NCBI RefSeq assembly: GCF_025950095.1
Contig: NZ_JAPDDR010000010.1
Coordinates: 186,001-250,000, forward strand
Source of the DNA: Luteolibacter rhizosphaerae
Lineage (GTDB): Bacteria; Verrucomicrobiota; Verrucomicrobiia; Verrucomicrobiales; Akkermansiaceae
Direction of reading: 5' to 3'
Length of the DNA stretch: 64,000 nt
Below, piece by piece: positions 15,635-24,807 of the stretch. Made by a program: the position numbers and the translations under genes. Under the pieces are notes generated by a model. The model worked only from the letters and a program-made list of their open reading frames with translations, made no database searches and was not told the origin of the DNA. The first letter of the stretch is position 1. Each line of letters begins with the position of its first letter.

Positions 15635-17503
15635 CTACTCCCTTACCAGCACATAAAAATGCCGCCCGCCCGCAGGAGGCTGGTCGGTGAAGCTCATCTC
15701 CTCCCCGGTCCCCAGCGCCGTGGTCCCCAGATCCTCCCAAGTCGTGGCCGGATCCCCCGCGAGATTGGCCGAGCGCCGCACCCGGAAGCTCAGCCCGATC
15801 TCCGAGCGGTAGCGCAGGGTCACTGCGGAAGCATCCGGCTGCACGGATAGCGCCGTGATCACCGGTGCCGCCAGCGCCCACTCGTGCGCTCCGATCTCAT
15901 GCCCGCTCCCCTGCCTCAGCGCCCCGCCGAAAAAGTCCTGAGGCCCCGGCTCCAGAGTAAAGCGCGCCTTCACATCCAAGCCACGGTCGATCAAGGGCGA
16001 GTCCGCCCTCAAGCGCAGCGCCTTCAAGCGTTCCGCGGGTTCGTCATCCGCACTCGGCACCGATCCCGGCGTCCCTTGGAAGCGCGGGTTCTGGCTCAAT
16101 CCCGTCGGGCTGCCGCTGAGCCTTTCCTGATTCTTCGCGCTCCGCCAGGAGGACAGCGAGCTGTAGTTGCTGCCATCATCCCGGATCACGAAGTTCGTCC
16201 CCCCGGACCAGTAGTTATTCCCCGCGAAGACGATGCTCCCATCGGTATCGCACTCCACCAGACGGGCACCTCCCGTGGTGTGGAAGATGTTGTTAGAGAC
16301 GATGCAGTCATCCGGATCCGATCCGGTATCCAGCACCTTGATCGCGGGGATCGTGGTGGTGCCGGAAGCCGCGGCGAAGAAGACGGTATTCCCGAAGACT
16401 GCCAGGTCATCGACATTCCCGGCGACGCAGATGCCCGAGGCCGAGTAGGCCCCCGGATCCCGCCCGTCGTTTTCGGACACGTTGTAGCGGATGATGTTCC
16501 CGCTGTTCAGATTCGCGCCGGTCTTGCCATAGGCCAGGTATCCGGCACCGGCATTGTGATGGCTGTAGTTGTACTGCAGCACCGAATTGGAGGTCTGGAT
16601 GTCGAGGTCGAAGCCCCCGCCGTCGCCATTCGAGGTGCTGTTAGAATGGGAGACATTATGCTGGATGACCACTCCCGTCGAGCTGTAGGCCCAGATCCCG
16701 ACCGGACCTTCGTCATGCGGATTCAGCGCCCCGTTGTGATGCGCCGTGCAGCGCTCGATCAGCCCCCCGCTCACGCCGCCGAGGGCGATGCCGCTGCCCG
16801 TGTTCCCGCTGCTCTCCGGATCGCCGGTCTGATCGCTGGCAATGCAGTTCCTTACGACGACATCGACGAGCGCTTGGGTCGAACCCGGATAAGCGAAGGT
16901 CTCGATCCCGCAGTGCCGGTTGTGGTGAGCATTCACCCCTGAGATGAGCACATCGCGATAGCCGGTGTTTCCGTTGTAGCCACCCACCACCACTCCCCGG
17001 TCGCCGAAGCCGCTTACCTCCACTTCATCGATACGGATGTGCTGGAACTTCAGATCGCCCGGCAGGTCCGCATACACGGTGATCCCGCTGCCCGAATTCG
17101 TGGAAGTGCCCTCTGCCGTCACTCCCGAGCCCTGGACACTGAGGCGGCTGATCTCGATGCCGCCGCAGTTGTAGGCCACGATCGCACCTTGATCGCCCGC
17201 GTTGATCGTAGCCCGCCCGCTCCCGCTGCTGGTGATCACCACCGGCGCGATCAGATTCCCCTGCTCATCCGTGCCGGAGTCTTCCGGCCCTAGCACCAGC
17301 TTCCCGGAGAAGCTCATGCCCCCCGCCAGCAGGATCCGGTCGCCCGGCGCGAAGTCCGCCGCATTCAGCGCGGTGAACGCGGCCTGGGAACTCACCTCGT
17401 AGTCCAACCCCATCGCCGCATCGGCCCAAGCAAGGCACGGCAGCAGCGCGCAAAGAAGCCTGCGCGCTCGGTGAACCTCCGTGATCTCGGTTGTCGGCTG
17501 CAT
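15635..17503 (-). CDS. Secreted right-handed parallel beta-helix protein
   Basis: A 622-residue exported protein. The ATG at 17503 is preceded by a G-rich stretch (GGGGGGACGA) and gives a basic n-region plus hydrophobic core (LLCALLPCLAWADAAMG). A GTG start at 17551 is possible but would bury the signal. The bulk (about 70-480) consists of short beta-helix turns such as GGIEISRLSVQGSGV, NRHCGIETFAYPGS, GVVIQHNVSHSNST and LQYNYSHHNAGAGY, as in the pectate-lyase/NosD fold. A small beta domain ends the protein (FYVLVRE). It may bind or cleave polysaccharide; no catalytic residues can be assigned from sequence alone. Confidence 0.85.
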   Translation of the reverse strand: MQPTTEITEVHRARRLLCALLPCLAWADAAMGLDYEVSSQAAFTALNAADFAPGDRILLAGGMSFSGKLVLGPEDSGTDEQGNLIAPVVITSSGSGRATINAGDQGAIVAYNCGGIEISRLSVQGSGVTAEGTSTNSGSGITVYADLPGDLKFQHIRIDEVEVSGFGDRGVVVGGYNGNTGYRDVLISGVNAHHNRHCGIETFAYPGSTQALVDVVVRNCIASDQTGDPESSGNTGSGIALGGVSGGLIERCTAHHNGALNPHDEGPVGIWAYSSTGVVIQHNVSHSNSTSNGDGGGFDLDIQTSNSVLQYNYSHHNAGAGYLAYGKTGANLNSGNIIRYNVSENDGRDPGAYSASGICVAGNVDDLAVFGNTVFFAAASGTTTIPAIKVLDTGSDPDDCIVSNNIFHTTGGARLVECDTDGSIVFAGNNYWSGGTNFVIRDDGSNYSSLSSWRSAKNQERLSGSPTGLSQNPRFQGTPGSVPSADDEPAERLKALRLRADSPLIDRGLDVKARFTLEPGPQDFFGGALRQGSGHEIGAHEWALAAPVITALSVQPDASAVTLRYRSEIGLSFRVRRSANLAGDPATTWEDLGTTALGTGEEMSFTDQPPAGGRHFYVLVRE

Positions 17504-17595
17504 TCGTCCCCCCCGGAAAAAGCGCGGGGAACAAAGCACCCGAAGTGCCACAAGTCGATCAAATTAAAGAAGATATAACTAGGATACCTTAAACT

Positions 17596-18315
17596 CTAGT
17601 CCTCTTCCTCCCGCCGTTTCTTGGCTTCATCCCCCGTGATCAGGAAGACGATTTCTCCCTTCGGGGCGTGCTGCTTGAAATACGCGGCCAATTCCGCCGC
17701 CGTGCCGCGGTGGTAGGTTTCGAACTTCTTCGTCAGCTCCCGCGCCACGCAGCAGCGCGCTGCGGGGTGCTTCTCCGCGAGCAACTCCAAGGTACCGAGC
17801 ATGCGGTGGGGCGACTCGAAGAAGATGCTCGTGCCCTCGATCTCCAGCGACTCTTCCATCACCGAGAGACGGCGGCCCTTCTTGATCGGCAGGAAGCCAA
17901 GAAAGCGGAAGGCATGAACGGGGAAGCCCGAGCCGACCAAAGCCGTGAGCACCGCCGATGGCCCGGGCAGCACCTCGAAGGGGATGCCCTGCTCGATGCA
18001 GGCCTGCACCACCCGGTAGCCCGGATCGGAGACCGCCGGCATGCCCGCATCCGTCACCACCGCGATGGTCTCGCCCGCCCGTGCCGCGTCTAACAACTCC
18101 GGCAGACGTCGTACTTCGTTGTGGTCGTGCAGCGAGACCAGCGGCTTGCCGGTGATTCCCAGCCGCGAGAGCAGCGGCGCGGAGTGGCGCGTGTCCTCGC
18201 AGGCGATGCGGCTCGCCTCTTTCAGCACCTCGATGGCGCGGAGCGTGATATCCCCCATGTTACCGATCGGGGTCGGCACCAGCACGAATCGGCCCGCGGC
18301 GCGGTCTTCAGACAT
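17596..18315 (-). CDS. rsmI: 16S rRNA (cytidine(1402)-2'-O)-methyltransferase
   Basis: Methylates the 2'-OH of C1402 in 16S rRNA using S-adenosylmethionine. The 239-residue protein starts at ATG 18315, where the family begins (FVLVPTPIGNMGDITLRA). Other family blocks are CEDTRHSAPLLSRLGI, LHDHNE, VTDAGMPAVSDPGY, LPGPSAVLTALVGSG and FFESPHRM. It lies 10 bases after the lptE stop on the same strand, probably in one transcript with bamD and lptE. Confidence 0.95.
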   Translation of the reverse strand: MSEDRAAGRFVLVPTPIGNMGDITLRAIEVLKEASRIACEDTRHSAPLLSRLGITGKPLVSLHDHNEVRRLPELLDAARAGETIAVVTDAGMPAVSDPGYRVVQACIEQGIPFEVLPGPSAVLTALVGSGFPVHAFRFLGFLPIKKGRRLSVMEESLEIEGTSIFFESPHRMLGTLELLAEKHPAARCCVARELTKKFETYHRGTAAELAAYFKQHAPKGEIVFLITGDEAKKRREEED

Positions 18316-18325
18316 TACGTTGCGC

Positions 18326-18835
18326 TCAGAAGCCGTTCGCGATCCGCGAGACAAGGCTGTCGCTGGCGCGTTGCAGCGCATCCGGCAGCGCGTTGTTGCG
18401 CGAGGTCTGGAGATTCGAATCCACGAAGAAACGGCTGCTACCGGTGGAGAGACCGGAAGCCAGCACCTTCTTCGAGTCGGTGACATCGACGAGCTTCCAG
18501 GTCAGCGTGACCGTATTCTGGAGTTCCTCCGGGCGGAGCGTGTCGAGCCGCGTGGAGCGGATCGCCATGTAGTCGATCGTGTGCACCGTGCCCTCGAGCA
18601 CGGCATCCGCCTTGTCGCGGTTGGTGATGCGGTAGGTGCCGTCGAGCACGATCGCATCGGTGGTGGAGCTGGTCGCGAGCGCCTCCGCACGAGGGTGCAG
18701 GGTATCGTTGCGGAACATCGGCACGCAGATGTTCTTCACCTCGCGCAACGCGGTGGGCTTCGCGCCGCCGAGCTGGTAACCGGTGCAGGAAGTCGCAGCG
18801 AGCGCGGCGATGGGCAGAAGGTAGGCGAGTCGCAT
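18326..18835 (-). CDS. lptE: LptE-like LPS-assembly lipoprotein
   Basis: A 169-residue outer-membrane lipoprotein with signal MRLAYLLPIAALAATSC and lipidation at Cys17. TGYQLGG after the Cys and PMFRNDTLHPRAEALATSS match the LptE/RlpB pattern of one alpha/beta domain. In gram-negative cells LptE plugs the LptD barrel during LPS insertion; whether this organism makes conventional LPS is not shown here. It lies between bamD and rsmI on the same strand, with gaps of 18 and 10 bases. Confidence 0.8.
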   Translation of the reverse strand: MRLAYLLPIAALAATSCTGYQLGGAKPTALREVKNICVPMFRNDTLHPRAEALATSSTTDAIVLDGTYRITNRDKADAVLEGTVHTIDYMAIRSTRLDTLRPEELQNTVTLTWKLVDVTDSKKVLASGLSTGSSRFFVDSNLQTSRNNALPDALQRASDSLVSRIANGF

Positions 18836-18853
18836 GGAGTGCTGCGGTGGGGA

Positions 18854-19789
18854 TCAGTTGCCGAGGGCGGCGAGACGGGCCTTGGCCTTGTCATGGAGCG
18901 CGCCGGACTTCGCCTTGTTCACCACTTCCTCGTAGTAGAAGCGGGCCGATCCGTGGTCGCCCTTGCGCTCGTAGAACTCGGCGATCTCGTAGGAACGCTG
19001 GATGTCCTGGCCGCCGATGTTCGACATCAGCTTGCGGGCCTCACCCACGCGGTGGTGACCGGGATATTGGCGCACGTAGTCCTGCAGGGACTCGCGGGCA
19101 CGGTCGAGGTTCGCTTGGTCCTGGTTGCCGCGGCGGGCTTCATCCAGCAGGATCTTGCCGATGCGGAACTGGCCTTCTGGCGCTTCCTTGCTGTCGGGAT
19201 ACTCGATCACCAGTTCGCGGTAGGCGGCGATCGCCTTGGCGGAGCCCGAGGAGTTGCCTTGGCTTTCCCACACTTCGCCGATGGTGAATTGGGCCTTGGC
19301 CGCGGTGGAGGAACGCGGGGCGTTCGAGCGCACCTTGCCCAGCATCTCGGCGATCTTCTCGTTCGAGATCGAGGCTTTCAGGCCTAGGAAGCTGGTCTTC
19401 ACGTGACCATCCGCCGCGGACTGCGCCATCGCCGCCTGGCGGCTGAGCGCCTTCTCGTAGAGGTTGCTGTTGTTATAGCGGGAGATGAATTCCTGATAGG
19501 CGTCGAAGGCCTTGCGCACGTCGCCTTCCTGCTCCAGCAGCTCGCCCTGGCGGAAGCGGGCTTCCGGGGCGCGGGTGGAGACCGGCATCTCGTCGCCGAT
19601 CGTGTCGTAGAGCTTGATCGCCTTGGAGCGCTTGCCGTCGCGCTCGGCGGACTGGGCTTGGCTGAACATCGCTTCAGCACGCTCGTTGTTAGGAGCGGAG
19701 CGGCCTACCAGCGGCGGGAGATCGGCATCATCTCCACAGGAAGCCAGAATCACCGCCATGGCGGGAAGAACGAGGCGAGGAAATCGCAT
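18854..19789 (-). CDS. bamD: BamD-like outer-membrane assembly lipoprotein with TPRs
   Basis: A 311-residue protein with lipoprotein signal ILASC (Cys18). TPR-like repeats follow: RAEAMFSQAQSAERDGKRSK, APEARFRQGELLEQEGDVRK, AKAQFTIGEVWESQG and APEGQFRIGKILLDEAR. The overall size and repeat layout fit the YfiO/BamD family, which supports BamA in inserting outer-membrane barrels. Some residues are also compatible with a general YbgF/CpoB-type TPR lipoprotein, so the exact symbol is moderate confidence. It is first in the bamD-lptE-rsmI run. Confidence 0.75.
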   Translation of the reverse strand: MRFPRLVLPAMAVILASCGDDADLPPLVGRSAPNNERAEAMFSQAQSAERDGKRSKAIKLYDTIGDEMPVSTRAPEARFRQGELLEQEGDVRKAFDAYQEFISRYNNSNLYEKALSRQAAMAQSAADGHVKTSFLGLKASISNEKIAEMLGKVRSNAPRSSTAAKAQFTIGEVWESQGNSSGSAKAIAAYRELVIEYPDSKEAPEGQFRIGKILLDEARRGNQDQANLDRARESLQDYVRQYPGHHRVGEARKLMSNIGGQDIQRSYEIAEFYERKGDHGSARFYYEEVVNKAKSGALHDKAKARLAALGN

Positions 19790-19846
19790 GCGGGGAAAAT
19801 AGGAAGGCCGGGAAGCCCGCGGAAAGTCAAATCCACGCGGCAGGCA

Positions 19847-20635
19847 TCAGGCACCCCCGAGTTCGGCGGAACGGCGGGCTGCAACATGCACCGCCTCGAT
19901 GAAGGCGGAGCGCATCCCATGGCGCTCCAATTCCGCCAATCCGGCGATGGTCGTGCCCCCGGGAGAGGCCACCATGTCCTTGAGCGCACCGGGGTGAATG
20001 CCCGTCTCCAGCACCATGGCCGCCGCCCCCAGAACCGTCTGGGCCGCCAGTTTCAGTGCCTCCGCCCGCGGCAGGCCGGCGCGCACCCCGCCGTCCGCCA
20101 TTGCCTCGATCATGATGTAGACGAAGGCGGGACCACTGCCGGAGAGCCCGGTCACCGCGTCCATGAGGGATTCCGGCAGCTCGACCGCCAGCCCCACGGA
20201 GCCTAGCAGCAGGCGTGCGGCCTCTGCATCGGTCGAGTTCGCGGCCTTGCCCAGACAGAAAGCCGCCGCCCCCTTCCCGACCAAGGCCGGGGTATTCGGC
20301 ATGCAGCGCACCACCCGCACCCCCGCGGGCACCCGTGCCTCGATCCAAGCGGTGGTGAGCCCCGCTGCCACCGAGATCAGGCGGCTTTCCTTCGCCGGCA
20401 GCCAGCCCAGCGCAGCCTCCGCATGCTGGGGCTTGGTGCAGAGCAAATAGGTGTCCGCCTCCATCGCGCCGATGGTATCGACAACATGGGCTCCGGTGGC
20501 GGCGGCGAAGGCCTTGGCCGCGTCCGGGTGGGGATCGCATCCCGTCACCTGCTCCGCTTGGAGAGCGCCCGAACGAATGGCTCCCTCCACCAGGGCGCTG
20601 CCCATCTTCCCGCAACCGATTACGCCGAGTTTCAT
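19847..20635 (-). CDS. proC: Pyrroline-5-carboxylate reductase
   Basis: The last step of proline synthesis: reduction of pyrroline-5-carboxylate with NAD(P)H. The 262-residue protein starts at ATG 20635 with the Rossmann motif MKLGVIGCGKMGSALVEG. Family markers are RVVRCMPNTPALVGKGA, DAVTGLSGSGPAFVY, DGGVRAGLPR and LKDMVASPGGTTIAGL. The length is normal. It is divergent from the TPR gene at 20757. Confidence 0.95.
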   Translation of the reverse strand: MKLGVIGCGKMGSALVEGAIRSGALQAEQVTGCDPHPDAAKAFAAATGAHVVDTIGAMEADTYLLCTKPQHAEAALGWLPAKESRLISVAAGLTTAWIEARVPAGVRVVRCMPNTPALVGKGAAAFCLGKAANSTDAEAARLLLGSVGLAVELPESLMDAVTGLSGSGPAFVYIMIEAMADGGVRAGLPRAEALKLAAQTVLGAAAMVLETGIHPGALKDMVASPGGTTIAGLAELERHGMRSAFIEAVHVAARRSAELGGA

Positions 20636-20756
20636 GTCGCGGCAGGCTATCGCGCCCGCCCCGCCGCCTGAAATCCCAAATTCCGTCCCCGATACGAATC
20701 CCCCGCCCCGTGGGATTTGCCTTGAGGCGGCGGTGCGGAGCGACATCGTTCGGCGC

Positions 20757-22424
20757 ATGAGATACTTCGTGGCGCTCCTCGCCTCCCTCGGCCTCGCGAC
20801 AGCAGCGGAAGAATCCACGATTCCCGGCGTCGATGCCCTGATCTCCGCCCGCGTGAAAGCGCTGCCGGAGCCCGGCCCGGTGCCGATTCCGAAGGGCCTC
20901 ACCATGGCGATCACCGCCACCGATGCGAAGGCGCAGAAGCACGTGCTGGATGGTATCTCGAATCTCCACGGCGGCTGGGACTTCGAGGCCTACCGCCATT
21001 TCGTAGCCGCTCTGAAGCTCGACTCCGAGTGCCTGATGGCCCACTGGGGCGTCGTGATCGCCCTGATCGACCCGGAACCGGAACTGGTCCCGATCCGCAC
21101 CGCCGCCCTGAAGCGGATGGTCGAACTGGTCGAGCAGGAGGCTGGCACCGAGTTGGAGCGGAGTTATGCCTACGCCGTGGGGGTTTTCTTCAATAACGGC
21201 CCCGCCGCCTGCTCGGATGCCTTCCGCAAGGTTTCCGAGAAGTTCCCGAACGATCCCCAGCTCAAGCTGATGCAGGCCGCCTTCGGACGCGGCGGCTACG
21301 ATGACACCGGCAGCCCGACCCCCGATCAGGAGCGCTCGGAGACGCTGCTGGATGAGATGCTCACGAAGGATCCGGACAACCCGCTCTTCCTGAATGCTTT
21401 CCTCACGATCCGGGCGGAAGCCCCGGACCTGCGCGGGGATCTGGCCCGGGCCCGTCGCCTCTGCGAGGTAGCTCCCGGCTATGCTCCTTTCCTCCATCTC
21501 CTCGGCCACTATGAGGTGCGCACCGGGAATATCGCCCAAGGGATCGAGGCCTTCCGCCAATCCGGCGAGGCCTACAGCCAGTGGATGAAGGCCTCCGGCG
21601 TGTCCCACAGCGACTGCCCCGGCTGGGTAAAGGCGGAGTGCTACCGCGCCGCCGCCTTGGCCTCGAAGGGCGACTACAATAGCGCCCTCGCCGTGGCCAA
21701 GACCGTAGCCGCCATTGAGGTGCCGCCATCGGAAGCCCGCCGCGAGGGAGCTCAGCTCCTGCTCTGGGAAGGCCGCACCCTGGCCACCCGGCTGCTCATG
21801 CGCCGCAACCTGCCCGGCGATACCGACAAGGCCATCGAGGCCCTGCCGAAGCCGGAGAAGCAGAAGGCCTACGAAAAGGAGAAGCGCACCCACTGCTCTT
21901 GGTTCTATCAAGGCCTCGCCTTCCTGCTCGAATCCCGCAAGCGCGTGGAGCAGAAGAACCTGCAGGAAGCTCAGGAGATCGCTTCCGCCCTCACGCTGCA
22001 TGGCGAAAAGATGGCGGAGAACCGCGATGCCGCCGCCGCCGCGGGCGAGCGCTCGGCATGGATCCGCGCCTTCAAGGCACTGGAGATTTCCGCCAGCGAG
22101 CTGCGCGGCCTGATGGCCATGGCCGGTCCGAAGGATGGCATCGGCTCCGCCTTCAACTGGTATCGCGCCGCTCTGGATCGCCAGACCCCGGCTTCCATGA
22201 TGATGCCGCCCACCGTCCTGCTCCCGATGGAAGCTCGCCTCGGCGAATACTATTTGGCCAAGGGCGATGCGAAGGCCGCCGTGGACATCCTGATCGAAGG
22301 TCAGGGCAAGCACACCAACGACATCGAGATCCTCACCCGCCTCCAGCAGGCCTACGTGAAGGCAGGCCACGCCGACCAAGCCAAGGGCATCGCCGAGGAA
22401 ATCGAGAAGGTGAAGACCGAGTGA
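20757..22424 (+). CDS. Exported TPR-repeat protein
   Basis: A 555-residue protein with a short signal peptide (MRYFVALLASLGLATAAEES). Helical TPR-like repeats run through most of it, for example WDFEAYRHFVAALKLDSECL, YAPFLHLLGHYEVRTGNIAQ and LGEYYLAKGDAKAAVDILIE. No catalytic motif is visible. It may be a periplasmic scaffold, and the gene ends 31 bases before the next isomerase-like gene. Confidence 0.8.
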   Translation: MRYFVALLASLGLATAAEESTIPGVDALISARVKALPEPGPVPIPKGLTMAITATDAKAQKHVLDGISNLHGGWDFEAYRHFVAALKLDSECLMAHWGVVIALIDPEPELVPIRTAALKRMVELVEQEAGTELERSYAYAVGVFFNNGPAACSDAFRKVSEKFPNDPQLKLMQAAFGRGGYDDTGSPTPDQERSETLLDEMLTKDPDNPLFLNAFLTIRAEAPDLRGDLARARRLCEVAPGYAPFLHLLGHYEVRTGNIAQGIEAFRQSGEAYSQWMKASGVSHSDCPGWVKAECYRAAALASKGDYNSALAVAKTVAAIEVPPSEARREGAQLLLWEGRTLATRLLMRRNLPGDTDKAIEALPKPEKQKAYEKEKRTHCSWFYQGLAFLLESRKRVEQKNLQEAQEIASALTLHGEKMAENRDAAAAAGERSAWIRAFKALEISASELRGLMAMAGPKDGIGSAFNWYRAALDRQTPASMMMPPTVLLPMEARLGEYYLAKGDAKAAVDILIEGQGKHTNDIEILTRLQQAYVKAGHADQAKGIAEEIEKVKTE

Positions 22425-22455
22425 ACCGGCCTCCCAACCTGGACACCTTCGCAAC

Positions 22456-23385
22456 GTGCTAGCCTTCTCGACCTGTTGGAACAACTCCCGTCACCACGAC
22501 GGCGAGGCGATGATCGACGAGATCGTAGCGATGGGTTTCCGGAATATCGAACTCTCCCACGGCATGACCGTGGCCAAGATCCCGGGGATCCGGAAGGCCT
22601 ATGCCGCGGGCAAGTTCACCTGCTCCGGCGTGCACAACTACTTTCCCTCCCCGGTGGAGGTGATGATCGATGCGCCGGACGCTTACGAATACACCTCGCA
22701 CCGGCCCTTCGATCGCCAGCGGGCGATGGAGATGACCCTCAAGACCCTCGAACTCGCCGCAGAGTTCAAGGCGCACTACGTGGTGCTGCACATGGGCTCG
22801 GTGCCGCTGAACACCCGCAAGTGGACCAAGCGGCTCACCGCCATCGTCGCCGAGCAAGGCCGCAACGGCCCGGAGTATGCCGCGGAGAAGATCGCCTTCG
22901 TGAAGAAGCGGGAGAAGATCGCCCCGCTCTACTATCAGCGTGCGATCGAGGCGCTCGAACAGATCGCGGAGAAGGCAGCTGAATATGGCGTGAAACTCGC
23001 GGTGGAGTCCCGCTCGCGCTACGAGGACATGCCGAACGAGCGCGAGATGGTGCGTCTGCAGGAGCACTTCGCGGACAATCCCTGGGTCGGCTACTGGCAC
23101 GACTTCGGCCACGTGCAGCTCAAGCATAACCTCGGCCTGTTAGACCACCCCGAGTGGCTGCGGCGGATCTCCCCCTACATCATCGGCGGCCACCTCCACG
23201 ATGTGCAGTGGCCGGAGCGGGATCATCGCACGCCCTTCACCGGCACTCTCGATTACAAGGAGCTGCTCCCCTTCTTCCCCGAAGGCTGCCCGATCATCTG
23301 GGAACTCAGCCCGACCCGCAAGACCGAGGAGATCCTGCAGGCTGCGACCGTCTGGGACCACAGCTTCCCGGAACGCCGGCGCTGA
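22456..23385 (+). CDS. Cytoplasmic sugar phosphate isomerase/epimerase (TIM barrel)
   Basis: A 309-residue xylose-isomerase-like protein. Translation probably starts at GTG 22456, immediately giving the barrel strand LAFSTCWNN; no ATG fits better. Barrel and metal-site blocks are FRNIELSHG, CSGVHNYFPSP, YVVLHMGSVPL, KLAVESRSRYEDMP, VGYWHDFGHV, GGHLHDVQW and IIWELSP. There is no signal peptide, unlike the other isomerase in this window. The substrate is unknown; inosose, sugar-phosphate or endonuclease-IV-like roles cannot be separated by eye. Confidence 0.8.
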   Translation: MLAFSTCWNNSRHHDGEAMIDEIVAMGFRNIELSHGMTVAKIPGIRKAYAAGKFTCSGVHNYFPSPVEVMIDAPDAYEYTSHRPFDRQRAMEMTLKTLELAAEFKAHYVVLHMGSVPLNTRKWTKRLTAIVAEQGRNGPEYAAEKIAFVKKREKIAPLYYQRAIEALEQIAEKAAEYGVKLAVESRSRYEDMPNEREMVRLQEHFADNPWVGYWHDFGHVQLKHNLGLLDHPEWLRRISPYIIGGHLHDVQWPERDHRTPFTGTLDYKELLPFFPEGCPIIWELSPTRKTEEILQAATVWDHSFPERRR

Positions 23386-23459
23386 CAGGCCATCCCAACT
23401 TTCGCCTATGAAGGGGCGATCGATTCAGTTATCTGATCCCGATTCCCGCATCAGGATCG

Positions 23460-24737
23460 ATGTCGCGCCCCCATCGCCGCTGGAGAAGCCGCTTGGGCTT
23501 TCTGTGGAGAAAGCCGGGAGGCCTGTCGCTTTCGCTCTCCCTCGCCCTTCACCTGATCCTGCTGGTGATCGCCTATTTCTGGATCACGGGCGTGGCCATT
23601 CCCGGCCTTGGACCTACGGAGTTCCCCTTCCTGCCGAAGAGCGGCGGAGGTGGCACGCCGGACCTCAAACCCTCGGCGAAGAAAGTCCAGGGCAGGACAC
23701 TCCATGAACTCGGCCGGGTGGCAGCGCGGGATACGGCCAGCCTTACGACCCTTCCGGAAAATTTCCCTGCCCTTCAAGCACCGCAACCGCTCGCCTTCAA
23801 TTCAGGGAGTCTCAGCGGCGGACTCGGTGGTAGCGGTGCCGGAGGTGGAAAGGGCTCCGGCCAAGGCAAGGGCATAGGGTCTGGCTCCGGGATCGGTTCC
23901 AGCCTCGGGGGTGGCGGGATGAATCCCTTCGGCATGCTCGAAGCACCGGAAAGCGCCTTGGAGGGAACCTTCTTCGACATGAATAGCACCGCGACAGGTG
24001 CCTTCCGCGTGATGCATTACCCGGAGTTTCACAAGCTGGTGCACCGCTTCGTTTCCGGCGGCTGGGATCGCTCCCAGCTCAAACCCTACCTCCAGGCACC
24101 GCGGACGCTCTATCTGGAGAAGCTCTACCTCCCTGCCGGAAAAGCGCGCCGTGCTCCGGCGGCCTTCGGACAGGTGCCGGACGAGAAGCCCTGCTGGATC
24201 GTGCTCTACCGCGGCACGATCATCGCGCCGAAGTCCGGCAAGTTCCGCTTCGTGGGTGCTGGGGACGACGTGTTGGTAGTCCGCTTCAATGGCGCGAATG
24301 TCTTCGACCACGGCTACTTCCAAGGCACCAAGCCCTTCGCGCCTATCCGCCCACCGAGGTTTGGCCAGAAGCAGCCCGAGATCGCCTCCGATCCCCCTCC
24401 GCCGCCCGACCCTGTCACGCTCTATCAGTATGCAAGCACGGTGGATTGGAACGGCAACCTCGGCGGCATGGCGGCGGGCAGGGAGTTTGAGGTCGTGGCG
24501 GGACAGAAGTATCCCGTGGAGATCCTCATCGGGGAGAGCCAGGGAGGACTCTTCGCCGCCGCACTCCTGATCGAAGAAGTCGGAACGACCTATCGGAAGA
24601 CGCCTCAAGGCTCGCCCGTCCTGCCCCTCTTCCGCACCGCACCGAGCGTCCCGACGAAGCTCCCGGGCGATAACGCACCGCCCTTCGATCCCGAGGGGCC
24701 GGTGTGGAAGACCACGGGCGAGCGGACCGGAATCTAA
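23460..24737 (+). CDS. Membrane-anchored protein with Gly-rich linker and PA14-like domain
   Basis: A 425-residue protein. A basic N-terminus and a single membrane helix (about 22-46, SLSLALHLILLVIAYFWIT) anchor it with the bulk outside. A Gly/Ser/Lys-rich linker (about 118-155) follows, then a C-terminal beta domain with KSGKFRFVGAGDDVLVVRFNG-like residues (about 260-282) resembling PA14. The membrane arrangement resembles TonB-like proteins but no TonB box or energy-transducer C-terminus is seen. PA14 modules often bind carbohydrates; the role here is unknown. Confidence 0.7.
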   Translation: MSRPHRRWRSRLGFLWRKPGGLSLSLSLALHLILLVIAYFWITGVAIPGLGPTEFPFLPKSGGGGTPDLKPSAKKVQGRTLHELGRVAARDTASLTTLPENFPALQAPQPLAFNSGSLSGGLGGSGAGGGKGSGQGKGIGSGSGIGSSLGGGGMNPFGMLEAPESALEGTFFDMNSTATGAFRVMHYPEFHKLVHRFVSGGWDRSQLKPYLQAPRTLYLEKLYLPAGKARRAPAAFGQVPDEKPCWIVLYRGTIIAPKSGKFRFVGAGDDVLVVRFNGANVFDHGYFQGTKPFAPIRPPRFGQKQPEIASDPPPPPDPVTLYQYASTVDWNGNLGGMAAGREFEVVAGQKYPVEILIGESQGGLFAAALLIEEVGTTYRKTPQGSPVLPLFRTAPSVPTKLPGDNAPPFDPEGPVWKTTGERTGI

Positions 24738-24771
24738 GTCACCGGCGCGGGAATGCGAAAGTTCTACCGCA

Positions 24772-24799
24772 TTGCGTCCGGTATCCGCTTCGCTAGATT
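24772..24799 (+). promoter_or_regulatory. Putative promoter of the sugar dehydrogenase gene
   Basis: TTGCGT (24772-24777), a 16-base spacer and TAGATT (24794-24799). The expected start site is within a few bases of the ATG at 24808, again suggesting a leaderless or very short-leader mRNA. Confidence 0.45.
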
Positions 24800-24807
24800 C
24801 CCACACC

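Noticed and set aside
19827..22484. A minus-strand open frame of 885 codons
   Set aside because: It spans proC in the wrong frame and the antisense of the TPR gene.
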